Shown: positions 18,341-27,382 of the stretch, piece after piece
Position numbering within the stretch: position 1 is the stretch's first letter
Layout of the letters: the number at the start of each line of letters is the position of its first letter
Assembly (NCBI RefSeq): GCF_025567625.1
Contig: NZ_JAOQJC010000001.1
Location: 1-64,000 of the forward strand
Direction: 5' to 3'
Source: Paenibacillus sp. J5C2022
GTDB taxonomy: Bacteria; Bacillota; Bacilli; Paenibacillales; Paenibacillaceae
DNA: 64,000 nt
Translations under genes and position numbers: made by a program
The notes under the pieces: model-generated
What the model was told of the DNA's origin: nothing
Seen by the model: the letters and a program-made list of their open reading frames with translations, nothing else
Database searches by the model: none

Positions 18341-19672
18341 ATGTCAAGCCAGAAGGTAACAGTTGTAGGAGCGGGACTGGCGGGAAGTGAAGCGGCTTGG
18401 CAGATCGCTTCACAAGGCGTACCGGTCATCCTGTATGAGATGCGGCCGGTAAGGAAGACGCCCGCTCATCATACGGACTCATTCGCCGAGCTGGTATGCA
18501 GCAACAGCTTGCGTGCCAACGGACTGAGCAATGCAGTCGGTGTGTTGAAGGAAGAGATGCGCCGTCTGGATTCGCTTATATTGAGCTGTGCGGACAAGCA
18601 TGCCGTGCCGGCCGGCGGAGCGCTTGCGGTTGATAGAGAGGGCTTCTCCGGCGAAGTGACGAGCAGACTGCGCGAGCATCCGCTTATTGAAGTCCGCAAC
18701 GAGGAAGTGGCGGGAATTCCATCCGATGGCATTGTCGTCATTGCGACGGGTCCGCTTACCGCCCCTTCGCTGTCGAAGGAGATCGCGGAACTGCTTGGCG
18801 AGGAATACTTCTATTTCTATGATGCAGCTGCACCGATCGTAGATAAGGATTCCATCGATATGGACAAGGTTTATTTGGCCTCGCGTTACGATAAAGGCGA
18901 AGCCGCTTATTTGAACTGTCCAATGACCGAAGAGGAGTTCCAGCGCTTCTACGAAGCGTTGATAACCGCGGAGACAGCTCAATTGAAGGAATTCGAGAAG
19001 GAAATCTACTTTGAAGGCTGCATGCCGATCGAGGTGCTGGCTCGCAGAGGCGCCAAGACGCTTCTATTCGGGCCGATGAAGCCGGTAGGACTGGTTAACC
19101 CTCATACGGGAAAACTGCCGCACGCGGTCATTCAACTGCGTCAGGACAACGCTGCAGGCACCCTCTACAATATTGTCGGTTTTCAGACGCATTTGAAGTG
19201 GGGGGAGCAGAAGCGCGTCTTCAATCTTATTCCGGGTCTTGAGAACGCGGAGTTCGTCCGGTACGGCGTCATGCACCGAAATACTTTTATTAATTCGCCG
19301 AAGCTTCTGAAGCCGACGTATCAGGCTCATAATCGCGATACATTGTTCTTCGCCGGACAGATGACAGGGGTGGAAGGATATGTGGAATCCGCCGCTTCCG
19401 GTCTTATTGCGGGAATGAACGCCGCCAGGGCGGCGAAAGGCGAAGAGCCGCTGGTATTGCCAATAAAGACAACGCTTGGCAGCATGGCCAACTATATTAC
19501 GACAGCCGACTTCAAGCATTTCCAGCCGATGAATGCGAATTTCGGCTTATTTCCTCCATTGGAGGAGCGGATAAAGGGCAAGAAGGAGAAGAATGAGGCG
19601 ATCGCGCATCGCGCATTGGACGAGCTTGAGAAATTTAAGCAGCAACATTTGCCCCGTATTGCCGTACAGTAA
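18341..19672 (+). CDS. trmFO: Folate-dependent tRNA (uracil-54-C5)-methyltransferase TrmFO
   Basis: A 443-aa FAD enzyme that uses methylene-tetrahydrofolate to make ribothymidine at position 54 of tRNA. The FAD-binding motif [13 protein letters not shown] is at residues about 8-20; the family signature [25 protein letters not shown] follows, and [19 protein letters not shown] lies near the C-terminus. Full length. It ends 46 bases before hslV, leaving no room for the xerC gene that many Bacillales carry here. Confidence 0.97.
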   Translation: MSSQKVTVVGAGLAGSEAAWQIASQGVPVILYEMRPVRKTPAHHTDSFAELVCSNSLRANGLSNAVGVLKEEMRRLDSLILSCADKHAVPAGGALAVDREGFSGEVTSRLREHPLIEVRNEEVAGIPSDGIVVIATGPLTAPSLSKEIAELLGEEYFYFYDAAAPIVDKDSIDMDKVYLASRYDKGEAAYLNCPMTEEEFQRFYEALITAETAQLKEFEKEIYFEGCMPIEVLARRGAKTLLFGPMKPVGLVNPHTGKLPHAVIQLRQDNAAGTLYNIVGFQTHLKWGEQKRVFNLIPGLENAEFVRYGVMHRNTFINSPKLLKPTYQAHNRDTLFFAGQMTGVEGYVESAASGLIAGMNAARAAKGEEPLVLPIKTTLGSMANYITTADFKHFQPMNANFGLFPPLEERIKGKKEKNEAIAHRALDELEKFKQQHLPRIAVQ

Positions 19673-19718
19673 ACTATAAGCCAGCTTTCAAACTACGATT
19701 TGTTAGGGAGGCATTGTA

Positions 19719-20264
19719 ATGGAAATGCAGTTTCATGCCACGACGATTTGTGCGGTTCGTCACGAAGGCAAAGGCGCCATTGCCGGAGACGGTCAAGTCA
19801 CATTCGGCAACAGCATGGTGATGAAGCAACATGCGAAGAAAGTAAGGAGATTATACCGCAATCAGGTAGTGGCGGGCTTCGCAGGCTCGGTTGCCGATGC
19901 GATAACGCTATTCGAGAAATTCGAAGCGAAGCTGGAGGAGCATCATGGCAACTTGCAGCGAGCCGCCGTCGAGATGGCCAAGGACTGGCGTTCCGACCGG
20001 GTGCTGCGCAAGCTGGAGGCGATGATGATCGTGATGGACAAAAGCGGTCTGTTGCTCATATCCGGCAACGGAGAAATTATCGAGCCGGACGACGGCATTC
20101 TGGCTATCGGCTCCGGGGGCACGTTCGCGTTGTCGGCTGCAAGAGCGCTGAAGCGTCACGCTCCCGCTATGAGCGCGAAAGAGATGGCGCAATCGGCTCT
20201 CGGCATTGCAGCGGAAATATGTGTGTACACGAATCATAATATTATTGTAGAAGAGATCGTATAG
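19719..20264 (+). CDS. hslV: ATP-dependent protease peptidase subunit HslV (ClpQ)
   Basis: A 181-aa proteasome-like peptidase of the HslUV complex. The N-terminus [19 protein letters not shown] carries the conserved TT, of which one Thr becomes the nucleophile after processing. [14 protein letters not shown] and [23 protein letters not shown] are characteristic. The C-terminus reads [22 protein letters not shown] precedes the ATG. hslU starts 20 bases downstream. Confidence 0.97.
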   Translation: MEMQFHATTICAVRHEGKGAIAGDGQVTFGNSMVMKQHAKKVRRLYRNQVVAGFAGSVADAITLFEKFEAKLEEHHGNLQRAAVEMAKDWRSDRVLRKLEAMMIVMDKSGLLLISGNGEIIEPDDGILAIGSGGTFALSAARALKRHAPAMSAKEMAQSALGIAAEICVYTNHNIIVEEIV

Positions 20265-20284
20265 ATAGCGGAGGCGATGATAGG

Positions 20285-21688
20285 ATGGGTAATGACACAT
20301 TGACGCCGCGGCAAATTGTGGCGGAGCTGGATAAGTACATCGTTGGCCAAAAGGACGCGAAGCGATCGGTCGCAGTGGCGCTGCGCAATCGGTACCGCAG
20401 AAGTAAGCTGGACGAGGCGCTGCGGGATGAGATCATGCCGAAGAATATACTCATGATCGGTCCTACCGGTGTTGGCAAGACGGAAATCGCTAGACGGCTG
20501 GCAAGGCTGGTGAGAGCCCCGTTCGTAAAGGTGGAAGCGACCAAATTCACAGAAGTCGGCTATGTGGGAAGAGACGTTGAATCCATGGTGCGAGATCTGG
20601 TGGAGACGGCGATCCGGATGGTGAAGTCCGAGAAGACCGAAGAAGTGAAAGAACAGGCGGAGAAGCTGGCCAACGAGCGTATCGTTACATTGCTCGCGCC
20701 GTCCGCAGCGAAAGCGAAATCGGCCAAAAATCCGTTCGAAATGCTGTTCGGAGGCGGATCGGACGAGAAAGAAGAGCAGAAAAACACAGAAGTGGATCAG
20801 GCGTTGGAGCAAAAGCGCGCCTCGATTCGAGAGCAGCTTGCTGAGGGCAGGCTTGAAAATGAAGTCATCGAAATTGAAGTGGAAGATACGACGCCAAGCA
20901 TGATGGATATGCTGTCATCCGGCCAGGGCCCGGAAGGCATGGGTATGAACATGAGCGAACTGTTCGGCCAACTGATGCCGAAGAAGCCCAAGCGCCGCAA
21001 GCTGCCCGTCAAGGAAGCGCGCAAAGCGCTTATTCAAGAGGAAGCGAACGGTCTGATCGAAATGGACGACGTCATTGCGGAATCCATTGCTCGTGCAGAG
21101 CAGGGCGGAATTATTTTTATCGATGAAATCGACAAGGTTGCCAGTCCGTCAAGAGGCTCAGGTCCTGATGTTTCCAGAGAAGGGGTGCAACGGGATATTC
21201 TTCCTATCGTGGAGGGCTCTACGGTGATGACCAAATACGGTTCCGTCAAGACGGACTATATCCTGTTCATTGCTGCCGGCGCCTTCCATATCGCTAAGCC
21301 TTCAGACCTGATTCCCGAGCTGCAGGGGCGGTTCCCGATTCGTGTCGAGTTGACCAGTCTCAGCCTTGAGGATTTCATCAGCATATTGACGGAGCCGAAG
21401 AATGCGCTGACCAAGCAATATACCGCACTGCTTGAGACAGAAGGCATAGAGATCGAATTCTCGGAGGACGCCATTGCGGAGCTGGCTTCCATCGCAGCGG
21501 ATGTGAATCGGAATATGGAGAATATTGGCGCGAGAAGGTTGCATACTATTCTGGAGAAGCTGCTTGAGGATTTGAGCTTCGAAGCGCCTGAGCTTTCTCT
21601 GGAGAAGATGGTCATTACGCCGCAATATGTTAAGGAGAAGCTGGGCGGCATTGCGAAAGATCGGGATTTAAGTCAATATATATTGTAA
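20285..21688 (+). CDS. hslU: ATP-dependent protease ATPase subunit HslU (ClpY)
   Basis: A 467-aa AAA+ unfoldase that feeds substrates to HslV. It shows [17 protein letters not shown] at the N-terminus, Walker [18 protein letters not shown], the intermediate domain (about 110-250), Walker [12 protein letters not shown], and sensor-2 region [19 protein letters not shown]. The C-terminal SQYIL tail resembles the segment that docks into HslV. It sits between hslV and codY, as in Bacillus. Confidence 0.98.
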   Translation: MGNDTLTPRQIVAELDKYIVGQKDAKRSVAVALRNRYRRSKLDEALRDEIMPKNILMIGPTGVGKTEIARRLARLVRAPFVKVEATKFTEVGYVGRDVESMVRDLVETAIRMVKSEKTEEVKEQAEKLANERIVTLLAPSAAKAKSAKNPFEMLFGGGSDEKEEQKNTEVDQALEQKRASIREQLAEGRLENEVIEIEVEDTTPSMMDMLSSGQGPEGMGMNMSELFGQLMPKKPKRRKLPVKEARKALIQEEANGLIEMDDVIAESIARAEQGGIIFIDEIDKVASPSRGSGPDVSREGVQRDILPIVEGSTVMTKYGSVKTDYILFIAAGAFHIAKPSDLIPELQGRFPIRVELTSLSLEDFISILTEPKNALTKQYTALLETEGIEIEFSEDAIAELASIAADVNRNMENIGARRLHTILEKLLEDLSFEAPELSLEKMVITPQYVKEKLGGIAKDRDLSQYIL

Positions 21689-21718
21689 TGGCGATGAGTT
21701 TTTTGGGAGGCAATTAGA

Positions 21719-22489
21719 ATGAGTTTATTGAATAAAACGAGAACGCTGAACCGGCTGCTGCAAAAAGCAGCCGGAAAAGCGGTAAACTTCAGGGAAATGG
21801 CTGAAGTTCTTTGCACCACCATTCAGAGCAATGTATTCGTCGTAAGCCGCAGAGGCAAAATACTGGGATGCGCAGCGGTGGATGTGTACGATCACGAGTT
21901 TATTCGTTCGCAATCCGGTGCAGAATTGCGCTTTCCTGCGGATAGTAATGCCCGATTTATGGACATGCAGGAGTCGGTGACGAATGTGGAGCCGGACCGC
22001 GGCATCTATGAGACGTTCCCTAGACTTGGCGGCGGAGACGTCATGACGGTGGTTCCGATAATCGGTGGCGGCGATCGCTTGGGCACCCTGGTGCTTACCC
22101 GCACATTGGGTGAATTCGACGAAGACGATCTTGTGCTGGCGGAATATGGCTCTACCATTGTGGGCATGGAGATATTGCGTGAGCGCGCGGATGAGATTGA
22201 ACAGGAAGTGCGCAGCCGAGCGGTTGTTTCCGTAGCGATCGGTTCGCTTTCCTTCAGCGAGCTGGAGGCAGTCGAGCATATTTTCGAGGAGCTGGAAGGT
22301 AAGGAAGGGCTGTTGGTCGCTTCCAAGATTGCGGATCGCGTCGGCATTACGCGCTCCGTCATCGTGAATGCGCTGCGGAAGCTTGAAAGCGCCGGAGTCA
22401 TTGAGACTAGATCGCTAGGCATGAAGGGAACCTATATCAAAATATTGAACCATCAGCTGTTGCTGGAGCTGGAGAAAATCAAGAACTGA
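21719..22489 (+). CDS. codY: GTP- and branched-chain-amino-acid-sensing repressor CodY
   Basis: A 256-aa global regulator of nutrient-limitation genes. The N-terminal GAF domain (about 1-155) binds branched-chain amino acids; the C-terminal winged helix includes [26 protein letters not shown], which contacts DNA. Length is near the 259 aa of B. subtilis. It lies between hslU and the fla/che operon and is closed by a terminator at 22516-22547. In B. subtilis CodY represses fla/che; whether it does here is not shown by a clear operator. Confidence 0.98.
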   Translation: MSLLNKTRTLNRLLQKAAGKAVNFREMAEVLCTTIQSNVFVVSRRGKILGCAAVDVYDHEFIRSQSGAELRFPADSNARFMDMQESVTNVEPDRGIYETFPRLGGGDVMTVVPIIGGGDRLGTLVLTRTLGEFDEDDLVLAEYGSTIVGMEILRERADEIEQEVRSRAVVSVAIGSLSFSELEAVEHIFEELEGKEGLLVASKIADRVGITRSVIVNALRKLESAGVIETRSLGMKGTYIKILNHQLLLELEKIKN

Positions 22490-22515
22490 ACCTAGTTCCT
22501 TATTACCACGAAGGT

Positions 22516-22547
22516 CCTATCTGAAATAAAAGATAGGGCTTTTTTCT
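22516..22547 (+). terminator. Intrinsic terminator after codY
   Basis: CCTATCT (22516-22522) pairs with AGATAGG (22531-22537), followed by GCTTTTTTCTT. It separates hslVU-codY from the flagellar operon. Confidence 0.9.
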
Positions 22548-22594
22548 TATTGTAATAATTTGGGGAATTGTCGAAGATATTTTTGTGGCAAATC

Positions 22595-22624
22595 TCGACA
22601 GGATGATCTCATTTTTTTAATAAT
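22595..22624 (+). promoter_or_regulatory. Candidate SigA promoter of the fla/che operon
   Basis: TCGACA (22595-22600), an 18-base spacer and AATAAT (22619-22624), each one mismatch from consensus. The transcript would start near 22631 and give a leader of about 78 bases before flgB. No clear SigD element or CodY box is visible here. Confidence 0.5.
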
Positions 22625-22708
22625 TTTATGTCGAATAAAGGAGGAATGCGGGTCATTCTGTTGAATAGGTTTAGTGATGATTTTCAAAGCGAAAGTGGTG
22701 AGAACGAC

Positions 22709-23122
22709 ATGAACGTATTGAACAGTGCAGCGTTCGCTCGATTGGAAAACGCGGCCTATGCCTCCGAATTAAGACAAAGAGTAATGACGGATAATATTGC
22801 CAACGCTGAAACGCCACATTTCAAGCGGCAGGAAGTATTATTCGAACAGCTACTGGAGCAGAGCATGGGGAACAAGCCGAGTAGCGTATCGGGCTACAGG
22901 ACGGATGCCAGACATATCGCAATCGGCTCCCAAAAATCGAACATGCCTGCTGCCAAGGTCGTAACCGACGATTCAACAACGATGAATATCAACGAGAACA
23001 ATGTCGATTTGGACCGCGAAATGGCGCTGTTGGCCAAAAATCAGTTGAACTACAACCTGTACACGAAGCAAATCAGCCATGAGATCAAGATGATGAGAAC
23101 AGCAATCGACGGGAGGGCTTAA
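22709..23122 (+). CDS. flgB: Flagellar basal-body rod protein FlgB
   Basis: A 137-aa proximal rod subunit exported by the flagellar type III system. The conserved rod N-terminus (RLENAAYASELRQRVMTDNIANAETPHFKRQEV) is present, and the C-terminal helix (EISHEIKMMRTAIDGRA) completes the coiled-coil. ATG 22709 follows GGTGAG; earlier in-frame ATGs at 22628 and 22646 would add a non-conserved leader, and 22646 abuts GGAGG too closely. First gene of the operon; flgC begins 3 bases after its stop. Confidence 0.95.
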   Translation: MNVLNSAAFARLENAAYASELRQRVMTDNIANAETPHFKRQEVLFEQLLEQSMGNKPSSVSGYRTDARHIAIGSQKSNMPAAKVVTDDSTTMNINENNVDLDREMALLAKNQLNYNLYTKQISHEIKMMRTAIDGRA

Positions 23123-23125
23123 CGG

Positions 23126-23578
23126 GTGAAATTGACGACGGGATTCGACATTAGCGCCTCGGCGCTTACAGCTCAACGTATGCGAATGGATGTTATCTCC
23201 TCCAACATAGCGAATGCGGAGACGACAAGAGGGAGCTTCGTCAATGGCAAATTCGAGCCGTATAAGCGGAAAATGGTTGTAATGGAGCCTATGCAGCAGT
23301 CATTCTCCAGCATGTTGGCCAATGAAATGGGGAACAAGGGAACTGCGCGCGGCGTCAAGGTTACTAAAATTCAAGAAGACCAAACGCCAAGCAAGCTGGT
23401 CTATAATCCAACCCATCCCGATGCAGACGGCAACGGGTACGTACATATGCCGAATGTGGATATGGCCAAGGAAATGGTCGATATGATCTCTGCCATGCGA
23501 TCGTATGAATCCAATGTGACTGCGTTAAACGCGACGAAAGCGATGTTCGTCAAAGCCCTTGAGATAGGCCGAGGGTAA
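23126..23578 (+). CDS. flgC: Flagellar basal-body rod protein FlgC
   Basis: A 150-aa rod subunit. The N-terminal FDISASALTAQRMRMDVISSNIANAETTRG and C-terminal MVDMISAMRSYESNVTALNATKAMFVKALEIG are family signatures. The start is GTG 23126 with GGGAGGG at 23111-23117. Same length as the B. subtilis protein. It follows flgB and precedes fliE by 26 bases. Confidence 0.97.
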   Translation: MKLTTGFDISASALTAQRMRMDVISSNIANAETTRGSFVNGKFEPYKRKMVVMEPMQQSFSSMLANEMGNKGTARGVKVTKIQEDQTPSKLVYNPTHPDADGNGYVHMPNVDMAKEMVDMISAMRSYESNVTALNATKAMFVKALEIGRG

Positions 23579-23604
23579 TACATAACCGTTCGGAGGGATA
23601 ATTA

Positions 23605-23910
23605 GTGATCGAAGCGATGTCGTTAGGCTCCAGCTTGCTTGTCAAGCCAAGCGAGAATAAACTGATTCAACAAGCGACACCAGCGGAATTGACAGAAACA
23701 TTCGGTCAATATCTGCAGAAAGCTCTGGATGGGGTAAGCGCCCAAGAGAAAAATGTTCACAAAATGAACGATTTGTATTTAACGGGGCAAGTTGATGTCA
23801 CACAGGTGATGATTGCCGCAGAAAAAGCACAACTCAGTTTGCAGCTAACCTCACAAGTCCGCAACAAAGTCGTAGAGGCTTATCAGGAAATGATGCGGAT
23901 GCAAATCTAA
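23605..23910 (+). CDS. fliE: Flagellar hook-basal body complex protein FliE
   Basis: A 101-aa adaptor that joins the MS-ring to the rod and is the first exported subunit. The C-terminal half (GVSAQEKNVHKMNDLYLTG, then AEKAQLSLQLTSQVRNKVVEAYQEMMRMQI) is typical. The start is GTG 23605 behind CGGAGGGAT. fliF starts 43 bases downstream. Confidence 0.95.
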   Translation: MIEAMSLGSSLLVKPSENKLIQQATPAELTETFGQYLQKALDGVSAQEKNVHKMNDLYLTGQVDVTQVMIAAEKAQLSLQLTSQVRNKVVEAYQEMMRMQI

Positions 23911-23953
23911 ATCTACTTCTTTTTCCAGCACAGAATTTGGGTGAGGTGACAAC

Positions 23954-25525
23954 GTGAACGAGAAAATCGCCCAATATCGCGAAAGGCTCAAGCAATTTTG
24001 GGGTCAGATGGGCAAAAAACAAAAAAATTGGTTGGGGGCATCAGTAGGCGGAATATTAATAGCGATTATTTTATTGACGATCGTATTTACTCGAACTGAA
24101 TATGAAATCGCATTTCAAAATCTGGATGCTACTGATTCAGCCGCTGTGATGGGTTACTTGGATGCAAGCGGCATCCCCTACGAGCTAAGCGCAGCAGGGA
24201 CAAGCATATCTGTACCTAGCAAGGACGCTGCCCGAGTTAAGGTGGAAGCCGGTTCACAGGGACTGGTGCAAAATGGCTCCATCGGATTCGACATCTTCAA
24301 CGCCAAGACGTCACAGCTTGGGACAACGGAGAACGAGTTCAACGTCATCTATCAAAATGCGCTGAATGGCGAAGTCCAGAAGCTTCTGAACAGTCTGGAA
24401 GGCGTGGAGAGTTCAAAGGTACTCATCAATTCTCCTGAAGAAAGCGTGTTTCTCACGCCGGAGGATGCGAAGAAGGCATCGGCTGCCATCGTCATGCAGT
24501 TCAAGCCGGGCTATCGGCCATCCCAGATGGAAATAGATGGTTATTATAATCTGGTCAGCGCTACAGTAGCGGATCTGGCGATTGATGACATTACCATCTC
24601 CAGCAGACAGAACGTGCTCGTGCCTTCCCACGAAGGCAACACGATCAAGGGAAGTTCGGAAATAGTAGAAATGCAGTTTCAAATCCAACGCAAATTCGAA
24701 ACAGACCTGAAGAGCAATATTATGCAATTCCTTGGTCCGCTCGTCGGACCGGACAATCTCGTCGTCAGCGTCTCCAGCAGCATGAACTTCGACAAGAAGC
24801 GCAGCGAGGAGAATCTGGTGAAGCCGCTCGATAACAACAACAACAACGGTATTGTCATTAGCGAAGAAATTCAATCCTCGTCATCGACAGGTTCCAGTGG
24901 AGCGGTAGGCGGAGTGGCGGGTACCGGAGAGACGGATATTCCAAGCTACCAAGCTGGAGGGCAGGATCAATCTACATCCGAATCGAATTCGCAGATTCGG
25001 AACTATGAAGTGAACCGCATCAACAATAGTATCGAGTCGTCTCCTTATTTGCTGAAGGACTTGTCCATCAGCGTCGGCATTCAAGCTGAGCAGCTTGCGG
25101 ACGAAGCAGACAGAGAATCAATCATGAACTACCTGACGACGCTGGTTCGTTCCCAGTTGGCGGATTCCGGTCAGGAAGTAAACGACGACCTGCTCATCAA
25201 CAAGAAGGTATCCCTGATTGCTCGGGACTTCGCGGATAGCGGCGAATCGTCAACAGCGGGAGGCATATCGCTACCATGGGCAATCGGAATCGGCGCAGCC
25301 GCGCTTGCTCTGATCGGTGGACTCGGAATCATGCTCGTACGCAGGCGGAAGAAGGAAGAGCCGGAAGAGTATGAGATGGAGACGCCTTCCCAAGTCGAAT
25401 ATCCGACGCTTGATCTGGAAAGTGTCAACAACGACAGTCAAGCTCGCAAAAATCTTGAGACACTCGCCAAACGCAAACCTGACGAATTCGTCAACCTTCT
25501 ACGCACCTGGCTTGTGGATGAATAG
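23954..25525 (+). CDS. fliF: Flagellar MS-ring protein FliF
   Basis: A 523-aa integral membrane ring protein. One membrane segment lies near 26-46 (LGASVGGILIAIILLTIVF) and a second near 432-457 (LPWAIGIGAAALALIGGLGIMLV). The periplasmic ring-building motifs lie between them (FQNLDATDSAAVMGYLDASG, GSIGFDIFNAKTSQLG). A Ser/Gly/Gln-rich linker is at about 300-350. The C-terminal tail (LAKRKPDEFVNLLRTWL) binds FliG. GTG 23954 follows GGTGAGGTG. fliG starts 11 bases after the stop. Confidence 0.98.
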   Translation: MNEKIAQYRERLKQFWGQMGKKQKNWLGASVGGILIAIILLTIVFTRTEYEIAFQNLDATDSAAVMGYLDASGIPYELSAAGTSISVPSKDAARVKVEAGSQGLVQNGSIGFDIFNAKTSQLGTTENEFNVIYQNALNGEVQKLLNSLEGVESSKVLINSPEESVFLTPEDAKKASAAIVMQFKPGYRPSQMEIDGYYNLVSATVADLAIDDITISSRQNVLVPSHEGNTIKGSSEIVEMQFQIQRKFETDLKSNIMQFLGPLVGPDNLVVSVSSSMNFDKKRSEENLVKPLDNNNNNGIVISEEIQSSSSTGSSGAVGGVAGTGETDIPSYQAGGQDQSTSESNSQIRNYEVNRINNSIESSPYLLKDLSISVGIQAEQLADEADRESIMNYLTTLVRSQLADSGQEVNDDLLINKKVSLIARDFADSGESSTAGGISLPWAIGIGAAALALIGGLGIMLVRRRKKEEPEEYEMETPSQVEYPTLDLESVNNDSQARKNLETLAKRKPDEFVNLLRTWLVDE

Positions 25526-25536
25526 AGGTGCTGAAA

Positions 25537-26550
25537 TTGTCTAAAGCTGCACAAGGTTTAACGGGTCGCCAGAAGGCCGCAATTTTGCTAATTACACTTG
25601 GACCAGAAGTGTCCGCACAAATATTCAAGCATTTGCGAGACGAGGAGATTGAACAGCTGACGCTGGAGATCGCCAATGTACGCAAGGTCGACAGCGAAGC
25701 GCGAGAAAGCATCTTAAGCGAATTCCATCAAATCTGTTTGGCGCAGGAGTACATCTCGCAAGGCGGTATCTCCTATGCGAAAGAAATATTGGAGAAGGCG
25801 CTTGGCGAATCGAGAGCGATGGAAGTCATCACCAGGCTTACGGCCACACTGCAAGTACGGCCGTTCGATTTCGCCCGCAAGGCGGACCCCGCTCAAATAT
25901 TGAACTTTATTCAGAACGAGAACTCGCAAACAATTGCGCTTGTATTGTCTTACTTGCAATCGGAGCAAGCGTCGCAAATTCTGTCTTCACTGCCTCAAGA
26001 CAAGCAAGCTGATGTGGCGCGAAGAATCGCTCTGATGGACAGCACATCGCCGGAAGTCATCTCTCAAGTGGAGAGAGTGCTGGAACAGAAGCTTTCCGCA
26101 ACAGTTACTCAGGACTATACGAACGCAGGCGGAATCGATGCGATCGTCCAAGTGCTTAACGGAGTTGACCGCGGCACGGAGCGCACCATACTCGACGCTT
26201 TGGAAATTCAAGACCCTGAGCTGGCGGAAGAGATCAAGAAACGGATGTTCGTCTTCGAAGATATTGTCAACATCGACAATCGTTCCATTCAGCGCATTAT
26301 CCGCGATGTCGAGAATGCAGATCTTCAGCTGGCGCTCAAGGTGGCAAGCGAAGAAGTGCGCGAGGCTATATTCCGCAACATGTCGAAGCGCATGGCCGAG
26401 ACGTTCCAGGAAGAGATGGAATTCATGGGTCCTGTCAGGTTGCGTGATGTCGAAGAAGCGCAGACGCGCATTGTCGCTACGATACGCAGACTGGAGGAAT
26501 CCGGTGAGATCATCATAGCTCGCGGCGGAGGAGATGACATCATTGTCTAG
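25537..26550 (+). CDS. fliG: Flagellar motor switch protein FliG
   Basis: A 337-aa rotor protein that contacts FliF, FliM and the stators. Armadillo-like segments include GRQKAAILLITLGPEVSAQIFKHL and DFARKADPAQILNFIQNE. The C-terminal torque helix (VASEEVREAIFRNMSKRMAETFQEEME) keeps the conserved charged residues. TTG 25537 is preferred: AGAGGTG at 25524-25530 is 6 bases upstream and the protein then begins SKAAQGLTGRQ; a GTG at 25528 lies within the ribosome-binding site. The end overlaps fliH. Confidence 0.97.
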   Translation: MSKAAQGLTGRQKAAILLITLGPEVSAQIFKHLRDEEIEQLTLEIANVRKVDSEARESILSEFHQICLAQEYISQGGISYAKEILEKALGESRAMEVITRLTATLQVRPFDFARKADPAQILNFIQNENSQTIALVLSYLQSEQASQILSSLPQDKQADVARRIALMDSTSPEVISQVERVLEQKLSATVTQDYTNAGGIDAIVQVLNGVDRGTERTILDALEIQDPELAEEIKKRMFVFEDIVNIDNRSIQRIIRDVENADLQLALKVASEEVREAIFRNMSKRMAETFQEEMEFMGPVRLRDVEEAQTRIVATIRRLEESGEIIIARGGGDDIIV

Positions 26551-27382
26551 ATTGATCAAGTCTTCCAGCGTTATTCCGATCGATGAATTCAAAAAGCTGC
26601 AATGGCTGAACCGTTATCCTGCAGCGACTGAAGAAGAAGAAGTGCAGGAGCCCGAACGGGAACCGGAGCCGGACGAAGAGACGATCTCTCTTCGGGATCA
26701 GATTCTGGAGGATGCGCAGGCATTCGCTGGGAACAGGCTTCAAGAGGCTGCTCAGGAATGCGAGGCGATGCTGACATCCGCCCGGGAAGAAATCGACGGC
26801 TGGTGGCAACAGAAGCGGGCAGATGACGAAGCCGCGGCTGAAGCAGCCAGACAGTCTGGTTACGAGCAAGGATTCGCACAAGGCGAATCAGAGGTGAAAT
26901 CGCAGCTGCAGCAGCAATGGCAAGATAGGCTGAGCGAGTCGGCCGATGTGTTGAAGCAGGCTTATGCGATGCGCGAGCAAATCATTCAGGAAGCGGAGCC
27001 GTTTCTCGTTGAGTTAAGTTGTACGATCGCAGAGAAAATTATCGGACAACAGCTCAGCTTATCGCCTGACGTCGCAATTGAGCTGATACGCAAGTCGCTC
27101 TCCAGAAGACGGGAGACAGGCGTCATTACGTTATGTGTCGCACCTTCGGAGCTGGCCTTTGTACAGGCTGCAAGAGAAGAACTGCACGCCGCGATCGATT
27201 CGCAGGCCGAGCTTCATATTCTTCCCGACGCGTCGGTAACTGACAAGGGTTGCGTCATCCGTTCCGTATTCGGCAGCATCGATGCCCGCATCGATACGCA
27301 ATTGTCCGAGATCAAACGCGAGCTGATCAGCATCGCCCATCATAGCGCCGAGGAGAGAGGACTGAGCGATGAGCAGCGTTAA
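26543..27382 (+). CDS. fliH: Flagellar assembly protein FliH
   Basis: A 279-aa regulator of the export ATPase FliI. It has an acidic Pro/Glu stretch (about 30-50), a long coiled-coil central region (about 55-150), and the conserved C-terminal domain (ELSCTIAEKIIGQQLSLSPDVAIELIRKSL). TTG 26543 is preferred because GGAGGAG at 26526-26532 is 10 bases upstream and it gives SRLIKSSSVIPIDEF; ATG 26534 abuts that site. It overlaps fliG at its start and fliI at its end. Confidence 0.93.
   Translation: MSRLIKSSSVIPIDEFKKLQWLNRYPAATEEEEVQEPEREPEPDEETISLRDQILEDAQAFAGNRLQEAAQECEAMLTSAREEIDGWWQQKRADDEAAAEAARQSGYEQGFAQGESEVKSQLQQQWQDRLSESADVLKQAYAMREQIIQEAEPFLVELSCTIAEKIIGQQLSLSPDVAIELIRKSLSRRRETGVITLCVAPSELAFVQAAREELHAAIDSQAELHILPDASVTDKGCVIRSVFGSIDARIDTQLSEIKRELISIAHHSAEERGLSDEQR

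Noticed and set aside
19700-20239. 180-codon plus-strand frame overlapping hslV
   Set aside because: Shadow frame, extremely Arg/Gly/Ser-rich, and out of frame with the unmistakable HslV protein. I considered whether it was a xerC remnant; it shows no integrase motifs.
22557-22571. CodY operator before flgB
   Set aside because: About six mismatches to the 15-base consensus; within chance expectation.
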